Shown: piece after piece, positions 1 to 7,800 of the stretch
How the letters are laid out: each line of letters begins with the position of its first letter
Position numbering within the stretch: position 1 is the first letter of the stretch
Source: Parachlorella kessleri
Taxonomy: Eukaryota; Chlorophyta; Trebouxiophyceae; Chlorellales; Chlorellaceae
Assembly: GCA_001598975.1 (NCBI GenBank)
Contig: BBXU01002191.1
Location: 1-12,221, forward strand
Direction: 5' to 3'
DNA: 12,221 nucleotides
Notes under the pieces: model-generated
What the model saw: only the letters and a program-made list of their open reading frames with translations
Told to the model about the DNA's origin: nothing
The model's database searches: none
Made by a program: the position numbers and the translations under genes

Positions 1-2484
1 CCCCCACATGCTCCCGCTCCGCCCATTTGTCTGTGTACTTGGTGCACCCGCCTTCACAAACAGGAACAGGCCTCGTGGCCACGCTTGAAAGGTGAAGGTG
101 CGGCAGCCTGAGCGCTTCAGTCAGCGGAAAAAGAGGCAGGCCCAGGTGCGGCACGAGCGGCTGTAAGGCCCGGTGGCGCACGGTTGCCCGCCGCACTGCT
201 CCACCTAGCAACTGGCAGGCCCCCAACCCTGAGCCCAGCACGCATCACATGTTCACACCATGATTCCCCAGAAAGCAAACCACCTAGTGAGCACAGCCGG
301 CTGGCAGATGTCGCACACCCACTCTCCCTTCCCCAATTTCATCATGCCTCATCTCCCCAACCCATCACACAGGCTCGCGGTCACCTCCAGACCGCAAACC
401 AGCCCCCGTCCGTAAGCGGACGGACATTCAAGCGTCTGGCACTTGATAGGTGCTACGGGGCTCTTGCATGCGCAGCCAACCACAACCGCTACCACCACTA
501 AACTAGCCAAGCCAAGCCACGCTATGCCTGCTGTACTGGGTCGCCCTCACCGTGCCCGTCGTACATCTCCCCCCACTTCTCGTGCCAGATATCGCCGCCC
601 TCGCGGGCCCACTTGTCCGCCCACTTGTCCACCTTGCCTCCCGACCAGTACTGCTCACCCCACTTCTCCTCCCACTCGTTGCCCTGCACACACAACTTGA
701 GCCTGTCTCGACAGACAGACATGCAGAGTGGCACCAGCGCCTGACATGCACCTTGCAGCCACCCTTGCCGGCTGTCACTCCCAGGTATCTGGCTGCCATG
801 CAGGCACACACGTAGCCAGAGCTAAGGAGGGCTGGGGCGCTTTACGTGCCAGCAGCACGCTGGTAAGGCATAACGAGCGACACAACGGAGCAGCAAGCTA
901 GGAGGGCTGCCAGAGGCACTCCCTTGTGGCAGGCACCCCACAGAGCTGCAGAGGGTAGGGTAGCAGCGTGCGTCTGAAAGCGGTAAGCTCACAAGAAGCA
1001 GGGGCAGGCAGGGCTCTTAACAGCTTGTGCACTGTACGTACATGCCCAGCGAACTACCTCATGGATGTGCAACAGGATACTGGCAGCAGCTGTCGCCATT
1101 GACCGCTCGTGGGTACTGAAACCATCCCGCCGCATGGGTGATGCCTTCTCATTGGTTTGGGCATACGATCTACAGGGCGCACTTGGCGCATATGGTTCCG
1201 GGCCAAACTTATTGGGAGTACCTGCCCTCCTCCACAAGGTCCGGCGCAAACAACCCACCCCTTACACCCCAAACAACTGCCAACTTAACTGGGCCCACAT
1301 CATTCGACCCCTCCAACCTATAACACCCCCAAGCCCCCCCAACACACACCCACATCACCACCACCACACCACCACACACCTGCACATTCTTGGCCCACTT
1401 GTGCGCGCTGCGCTCCACCCAGGGCTGCCCGTTGCTCTCGATGTTCAGCGCCTCGCGCCACGTCTCCCTCCACGCATCGCCTGCGCCAACAACGCACGTA
1501 CTGTATGAGAGCTAGGTGTGTAATTGGGGGGCATGGGGGCTTACCTGTTACCTGTGCCAAGAGATACCAGAGAGTATAGATAACATAGCCGACCTGGCAA
1601 ACGGGTCAAATATGATGGGTGGACCTTACTGGGAAATAGCTTCTCGTGAATGCCTGCATGCTGCATGGGGCACATGCCATGCGGTGCACCGCGAGAGAAA
1701 CAAGAAGGAGAAATTGCTTGAGGAGAACACATATGACTCCTCCCGCCCATGCTTATGGTGCACCACCGCCGCGCTGTCCCGGCCACAAAGCACACCAGCC
1801 CGGCGCCATCGGGCTGTGGGTGACAAGTAGCGCCCAGGAAGCGCAGCTGGGGCGTGGCAACGCCTAGTGCCAGTGGTGGTGGTGGTGGTGGAATCGGTGT
1901 AATGGAAACTGGCTGAGCATCCCTGCCAGTAGATGCCAACACCCGACTCCACTCACTCCTCCCTCCACCTGCCTGCCCTTCCTTGCATGAGCCCCCAAAA
2001 AAGCAAGTCCCATCCGTGCTAAAGCCTCTCCTACACCCAGCTAGTTGACCAAGGCGATGGCACACACTTACAGCTGCCCCTCGCTTCCACATGTTGACCC
2101 AAGCCATGGACTCAAAACTACTGCCGCTGCTGCCCCGCCCTTCACCTAGCCGGCTTGAGCACTCCGTTGCCCGCCCTCCCCACCCCGCCCAACCCCAGCC
2201 CTCGGCAGCGACTGCCCCTCCCACCACCCACCCACCCCTGCCCACACCCACCACCCACCCAGTCATGGTTGAGACCCCCTCCCTCCCCTCCCACCCGTCC
2301 TCACCGTTGGCGTTGGCGCCCCACTTCTCCGCCCCCAGCTCCCTCATGCCAAACCAGTCGCTGGCCTCCCACCACCGCTCGCACCACTGCACCTGGCCCG
2401 CGGCATCCCTGCCGCGTGCCTCCGTCCAGCGGTACCAGTACCCGTTGGGCCCCTTCTCTTCCCCGGACCGGGTCTCCCACTCGC
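1..2484 (-). other. Exons encoding the Trp-rich starch-binding domain
   Basis: Four exons carry the domain. Exon 2484-2305 (180 nt, phase 1 to 1) contains YWYRWTEARG, QWCERWWEASDW and GAEKWGANAN. Exon 1480-1380 (101 nt, phase 1 to 0) contains DAWRETWREALN and ERSAHKWAKNVQ. Exon 683-551 (133 nt, phase 0 to 1) contains the densest Trp repeats. Exon 51-1 (phase 1) contains GCTKYTDKWAERE and continues outside. The introns between them are 824, 696 and 499 nt. Three of the junctions split a glycine codon after its first G. The regular spacing of W, Y and K/E residues is the family signature; the residues beyond the left edge should hold the rest of the domain. Confidence 0.85.
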
Positions 2485-4182
2485 CTGCAGGTGGGGCAGG
2501 TGGCGGCATTGGACACCCCTTGCAAAATGAGAGAAGTGCGGAGTGCAAGCTTCTTGGAGAATGCTACGAGAGCAGGCTGGTGATAGTGTGTAATGAATGA
2601 GATTCCTGCCACCACCAGTGCAGTCTCAGGGTGGAGACTTCTGAGCTGGCATCACAACCAGTCACGCGCCACGGTGTTGTAGGCAGCGAACAACACAAAC
2701 TCAACAAGTAGTAGGGTCACCTTCAGGGGCGGGGGCTGGCTCCGAGGGCGCCACCTCAGCAGCAGCCTCCGCCTCGGCAGCAGCAGCCGCCTCTGCGGCC
2801 GCCTGCTGTTCCCTTTGCAGCTCAGTTTCGAACCGCAGCTGCAGGCTGGCAGGGAAGACCGAGGGCAGCTCCTGCTGGGCCTGCTGGGCCTGCTCTGCGG
2901 GCGCGCCAAAGGCCAGCATCTGCGGCGCGGCGGGGCGGTCCAGCACCGCCACGCTGGCGACAGCCGGGCGCTCCCGCGCCACCATGGGCTGCATGCTGTG
3001 CTGCGTCACCGCCATGGGCCCCGTGTCCACCTTGGCAGCGAACCAGGAGTCCACCCGGCCCAGGCCGCCCCTCCCGCCGGCGCCGAAACCAGGGGACAGA
3101 GGCGGGGCGCCGGCGCCGCCACCAGGCAGGTAGTCATCCTCGTCCTCGTCATAGTCACCCCTGCCGTAGCTGCTGCCTGCTGTCGGCTGCCGGCCGCTGC
3201 TGCGCGAAGCCTCCACTTCGCCCCTGGCTGCTGCCGACGGTCTTGAGGTACTTGCCGCCGCCGCTGCTCTTGCTGCTGCTGCGGGCTTGGCTGTTGCAGC
3301 GGTTGCGGGCTGCTGCGCCTGCTGCCGTGCCTGCCCCTGCTCCCGCTGCGCCTCCTGTGGCTCAAATACCAATATCTCCGGCCCGCTGCGGCGGTTCCGG
3401 GAATCTGCCGGCTCGCGCTGCCTCACCGTTTCCAACGCCTGTCTGGCAGCTTCCAACACAGACGTCTGCAGCCATGCAACGAGAAAGCGTGTAGGGTTGT
3501 GCTGCATGGGTAAGGCGTTCCTGCATTTTGTCCAGTAAGGGACTTGGCTCAGCGAGAGGGCAGTACGGCACGCACTTCTGAGGTGCGAGCCTTGCAAGAC
3601 GCTCAAATCTGGACGGAAAGAACGCCGCATACATACACCCCGGCCAGAACCTAGCCAGCCAGCCAGCCTCAAGCTTTTTGTTGGCCCCATTTGAGAGACT
3701 CACGGCAGCATGGTCAGGTGGCGGTACGCTGTGAGACTAGACTAGACTAGCCAGCCTCAACGTGCTGGCTGCACCCCGGTGAATGGGCGACAGCCCTCAC
3801 GGCTGCTGCTGTGCTGGCTACTCACCGCCCTGTCAACAAGTTCTGCAGCATTGCTTGTACCGGGCGATGAGGCCGGCTGCCCACTAGGTTGCTGCAGCAG
3901 GGCGCACGACAAGGGCGGTGCCAAGTTTGAGTAGATTTGCTTGGCTAGTTGGGTTGGGCCCCATATAGGGCATGGAGAAGTACAGCAGCCAAAGTTGGAT
4001 GGTTAGCCCACCTCGAAACTTAGGAAGTCCGAAAACTTCCTCTGGGTCTCAGCGTGCAGGGGGGCACCCCTGCTGTGGATGGAAAGCCTTGGGTGGGGCC
4101 TGCTGAGAGCCCCCCTGCTCAGTGGGCCTCCTCGTTGCACCAGGGAGGACCGTCCACATTGGCACGGCACTTCCCAAACCAT
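1..4182 (-). CDS. ESV1/LESV: ESV1/LESV-type tryptophan-rich starch-binding protein, 3' end outside window
   Basis: Exons read on the minus strand: 4182-4012, 3891-3826, 3465-2721, 2484-2305, 1480-1380, 683-551 and 51-1 (continuing past the left edge). Every junction keeps phase and uses GT-AG; about 482 residues are visible. Residues 1-57 look like a plastid transit peptide (Arg/Ser/Leu-rich, few acidic residues). Residues 58-327 are Ala/Gln/Glu-rich and mostly disordered, with an acidic patch near 183-191. From about 328 the protein has 20 tryptophans in about 155 residues, in motifs such as EEKWGE, DKWADKWA, HEKWGEMYDG and KYTDKWAE. These are typical of Arabidopsis ESV1 and LESV, whose aromatic-striped beta-sheet domain binds glucan helices in starch and affects granule turnover (ESV1) or amylopectin phase transition (LESV). 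The long N-terminal part is nearer LESV in layout, but I cannot assign the paralogue. The first two exons are less certain than the Trp-rich exons. Confidence 0.85.
1381..2304 (-). repeat. G-rich intron starts in the ESV1/LESV-type gene
   Basis: On the transcribed (minus) sense, the intron starting at 2304 opens with GTGAGGACGGGTGGGAGGGG and carries many GGG and GGGTGG runs down to about 2160. The intron starting at 1379 opens GTGTGTGGTGGTGTGG and has GGGGGGGG near 1332-1341. The C-rich CCCACC/CCACCA appearance of the plus strand at 1345-1380 and 2216-2300 is the complement of this. A further GGT/GTG simple repeat, in the other orientation, lies at 1873-1891. No coding exon is visible in the rest of these introns. 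Confidence 0.6.
3653..3750. repeat. Short tandem repeats in intron 2 of the minus-strand gene
   Basis: Four copies of AGCC at 3653-3668 and three copies of GACTA at 3735-3750 lie within the intron at 3825-3466. Each is followed closely by the same AGCCAGCCTCAA-type string (about 3657 and 3749), so the two tracts may share a local duplication history. No coding role is visible. Confidence 0.6.
4012..4182 (-). CDS. First coding exon of the ESV1/LESV-type gene, probable plastid transit peptide
   Basis: The ATG at 4182-4180 is the first in-frame ATG after an in-frame TAA at 4338-4336; the intervening open frame offers only non-ATG starts, which a nuclear gene would not normally use. The exon encodes 57 residues, starting MVWEVPCQCGRSSLVQRGG, rich in Arg, Ser, Leu and Pro and ending KFSDFLSFE before the donor GAG|GTGGGC. 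Its phase-0 end fits the phase-0 start of the next exon at 3891 (acceptor CTGCTGCAG), whose product ends AAELVDRA and reads on into TSVLEAARQALETV. The composition fits a chloroplast transit peptide, as expected for a starch-granule protein. A start in another upstream exon cannot be excluded. Confidence 0.5.
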
Positions 4183-4764
4183 GTTTATAGCTCCTAATGG
4201 CAGCCTGGTGCCAGTTGCATGAGGCGTGGCAAGCCGTGCAACATGTGATCTGGAGCCGCTCACGAGCGAGTTCTGTGTCCCACTAACAAAAAGCTGTGCC
4301 GTGGAGTAGCTGCGCCCAAATGGGCTGGGCAATGGTTACCCCCCATGCTGCGCCGAACAGAGCACCCTCAGCGGAAAAGCCGGCGAGACGCTGCCTGTGC
4401 GCGTATGCCGGCAACTTGCTAATGAAATGTGTCACAACCGTGTCAAGGCTTGGGAAGGAGAGCACCCGTCCTGGGTTCACCCCAGCAGCGTAGGGACGAT
4501 GAGTCAGTGATAAACACCAACAGGCTGCAAGCACGTTTCGCCGCCCTCCCAGCGTTGCGAAGTCTAAGCGCTGTAGTTGCGCTATGGAGCTTTGAGTTTC
4601 TCAAGCTTACAGAACAAACCGGGTACGTCCTCGTCCTCTGCACGCCCGAGGCGAAGTGTCTCCATGGGGCTGCAACACTTGCGGCAACGTCTTTATTTTT
4701 CCAAGCTAAGCATCTGCCCCCCGCGCAGGGATGGACAAGGCGTAGCTCAAGCGGGCACACAGTC
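4183..4764. promoter_or_regulatory. Divergent intergenic region between the starch-protein and receptor-kinase start codons
   Basis: The 582 bases between the two ATGs must contain the 5' UTRs and promoters of both genes, unless an upstream non-coding exon moves a promoter elsewhere. The GC content looks lower than in the flanking exons. An AT-rich stretch (CTTTATTTTTCC, about 4690-4701) lies about 65 bases before the kinase ATG. I see no convincing TATA box at a meaningful distance for either gene: a TATAAA-like string at 4188-4183 abuts the minus-strand ATG and is too close to act as a TATA box for it. Open frames across this region lack start codons and family pattern. Confidence 0.4.
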
Positions 4765-4827
4765 ATGACGGCCCTGGTGCTGGTTTTGCTGCTTCTTCTG
4801 GGCGTGCCAGGCGCCAGAAGCAGCGGT
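4765..4827 (+). other. Signal peptide of the receptor kinase
   Basis: The product starts MTALVLVLLLLLGVPGARSS: a short N-region, a nine-residue Val/Leu core and a small-residue cleavage zone (GARS-SG). It directs the protein to the secretory pathway and so places the Cys-rich region outside the cell. The clear signal peptide also supports the chosen start, since the open frame upstream contains no other ATG. Confidence 0.85.
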
Positions 4828-7800
4828 TGCGTCTTCTCAGGAGGCCGCCGGTTGCTACAAGAGCCCATGCAGGCTGGGGCGAGTCCCGCCCCAGGTGTGT
4901 CACTTGGCTTGTAAATGGCCCATCTACGTTGGAGCTGGCCCCTGCAGCATACTGACCTACTCTTGCAGGGCCTCCTTGGAAGGGCACCCCTTGCCTTTCT
5001 GACGTGCCCCTGCTGCCTTCAGGACCTTCGGATGCGGCAGGGATACAGACCCTGGAAGTAGACACCCAGGTCTCCGACTGCCTGATCTTCCGCAACCGGT
5101 ACTACGATGTGCAAGCTATATCGAACGCTCGGGCACTGGTCACCGCCTCTGCCAACCAGCAGCCTGTGGAGCTGGACTGCTGCCGCAGCTGCAAAAATAC
5201 CACCAGCTGTAACGTATGGCAATGGTGAGATGGTTGGCTGGGCTCTGAGGACTGTGCCTGTGACTGTGGTTGCTACACGTGCGCCTCCCTTAAGCACAGC
5301 GGAAGCCCAGGATGGGGGATTGGTACTCCCCACTGGCCAGGGTGCCCATAGGAAGGATGAAGTGGATGAAGACAAGTGGATGAAGTGGACGCACGTGGCA
5401 ACACTGGGGATGCCTAGGCTTAGCACGGCCTAGGCTAAGCACAGCAGGGCCAACAGGTGTCGCGCCGCTTGGCCGCCGCAGGTGCCCGCACCCAGAGGGG
5501 TGCCAGATTGCGGGGGTGGACATTGACTTCCCCTACCTGGGCTGCGAGCTGCTGCACATTGGCGGCTTCTCGCCGTACGCGCAGGGCAACCTCACCATGA
5601 TCTCAGGGCCCGGCGTGCCTTTCACCTCTGGTGGGTGGGCCGTGCCTTGCTGGGCTCACTTGTTTTTGGGGGGGTGGACGGGTTCACCCTGGAGGGTCCA
5701 TGTGTGGCTTGGCAGCTGTGGCAAGGTGCAGGAGCCTGGGCCGGGGGGGGAGCTCGTGGGGGTGGTGTATTGGCTTGCAGCAGGGCGTCTCAAGCGGCAG
5801 CTGCCCTCTCCTTGGGTCACTGGGTGTAGTATGCGTCGGCTGCAGGCGGGTCGGTGGACATCGTGGTCCCAGACGCCCCTGGCTACGAGCTGATCGCTGG
5901 CGCGGACTTTGGCGACAGATACGACTACAACTGCTCTGGCAGCATCACACCGGGGATGTGCGAGCTGCAGGCACCAGTGGAGGTAAGGGGGGCGATGAAC
6001 GAAGTAGAGTATGTTGTGTTAATGCAGCTTTAGGTCGAAACAATTACACTTGCCGCGTGGGTCGCCGGCTTGACCTGCAAGTCTGGTCCGAGGGCTGGGT
6101 GAGGGGGAGCAAGGGCTTTGCTTGGCAGCTTGGGCGACTGCGAAGGGAGTGAGCCTGTGTTGGGGTGCCGCCAGTCAGCTGCTTAGCCGCACCTCTTGCC
6201 TGGTTGCCAGCATCAGCGGCATGTGGACCTCCGACAGCCAGAAGCATTTCAGCTGGCCTCTGTGTGCTGGCAGGGAGGTGTGTGAGCGACCCCTGCTAAG
6301 GCTGTTTGCAGGAGGTGGCAGGCAACTGCACGGCCGACCCCAACTGCCAGGCCTTTGTGTTCTTCCCTGACGGAATTGACTTCACGGGCCCCAAGCCTGT
6401 GGGGATCCTGAAAGCCAGCTCCACTGGGCTGAGCCGGCTACTGACGCAGCTCAACCCCTCCGCCGCGGCGTACTTCAAGGGCAGCAGCAACGGCGGCGGC
6501 GGCCCTGGGGGCGGCGGCGGCGGCGCCCGCGTGTCGCGTGAGAGCGACAGCAACGCTGACTTGATAGCGGGCATTGTGGGCGGCTTGGGTGGCTTCTTGC
6601 TGCTGGCGGGCATTGGCGCGGGGCTGCTGTACTTCCGGGTGTACCGCAAGCGGCAGCGGCTGGCGCAGGCGGTACCGGTCCGGGGCATTGCTGCGGAGCA
6701 GGGCAACAAGGAGGAGGAGGAGGAGGGAGGGGAGGGCTCGCCTGGCAGCCAGCCCTCGGGCGGCGGCAGCAGCGAAGGCAGCGGTGTCGGCAGGACAGCG
6801 AACGGCGGGCCCCCCAGCCGGCCAGCCAGCGAGCTTGCCCTGGTGTCACTGGAGCTGCAGCAGCAGCAGCAGCAAGGCAGTCTTAAGAAGAGCGGTGGCA
6901 GCAGGGGCAGCCTGCCCCGCAGCAGCTCTCCGCCCTCGGTGGTGGATGCCCACCTGGGTGGCCTGCTGGGGGAGGCGCAGCAGGCTGCTGGGCACGCTGA
7001 GGGCAGCGAGGCGGGCGGCAGCGGGGGCCAGGCTGTGGAGCTGGAGGAGGGCAGCTCGCCCTTCATGTTTCTGGACCCTGCGACCATCGCTGCGATGCAG
7101 GCGGCCGCGCCGGCGGTGGTGGCGTTTGAGTCCCCGGCCGCGGCGCGGGGGCTGCGGCACCAGCACAGCGGCCACAGCAGGCACAGCGGCAGCCCGCCGC
7201 GCTCGCAGCACCATCCGTCTCTGCGGCGCGAGCTGCACTCGGGGTTTACCGCGGCCACGGCCACCACCGCCACCGGCAGCAGCGGCTCGCCCGCGCACGC
7301 CCTGCAGCTGCCGGCCGTGCCACAGGGCCCCTCCTCGGGCTGGGAGGAGGTCATTGTTGCGCAGTTGTCAGCAGCCCGCGCGGCCAGCGCGGTGACGACC
7401 CCGCCCGGCAGCATGGCAGCGGGCAGCACAGCGCGCGAGCTCCTAGAGGCGTTTGCCAAGCTCTACCGCCAGCGCCCCACGGTGGACTATAGCGCCCTGG
7501 AGGGGGTGCTGGAAGTGGATGCGCAGGCGGGGGCTGGCCCAGCTGGCAGCGCCAGCGTCAGCCCGCAGTCCACGCTGGGCCTAGGTGGCGTGGGCGAGGC
7601 GCCAGGCGCAGCAGGGGCAGCAGCAGCAGCGGTGCCGGCGCTGGAGTCGGTGCCGCAGCAGGGGCAGCAGCAGCAAGCTGCGTGGCCACAGCAGGGGCAG
7701 CAACAGGAGCAGCAGCAGGCGCAGCAGCCGCGGGTGCAGTTTGACCCGGGCGTGCGCGGCGGCGGCGGCGGCAGCGGCGGCGGCAGCGGCGGCGGCAGCA

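Noticed and set aside
184..815. Several plus-strand open frames at 184-815
   Set aside because: They overlap an intron and the antisense of a Trp-rich exon, are Pro/His/Thr-rich and show no family signature.
1541..2548. Single 335-codon minus-strand frame read as one protein
   Set aside because: Only 2484-2305 of it shows the Trp-rich family pattern. The rest is low-complexity intron sequence, and the neighbouring exon joins in phase only if a donor at 2304 is used.
4003..4332. Longer N-terminus for the starch-protein gene from 4332
   Set aside because: The codon at 4332-4330 is TTG, not ATG. The first ATG in that frame is at 4182.
6296..7459. Long open frame on the minus strand (387 codons) opposite exon 6 of the receptor-kinase gene
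   Set aside because: It mirrors a GC-rich, low-complexity coding exon, has no domain pattern and runs across the membrane-helix code. It is a shadow of the real exon.
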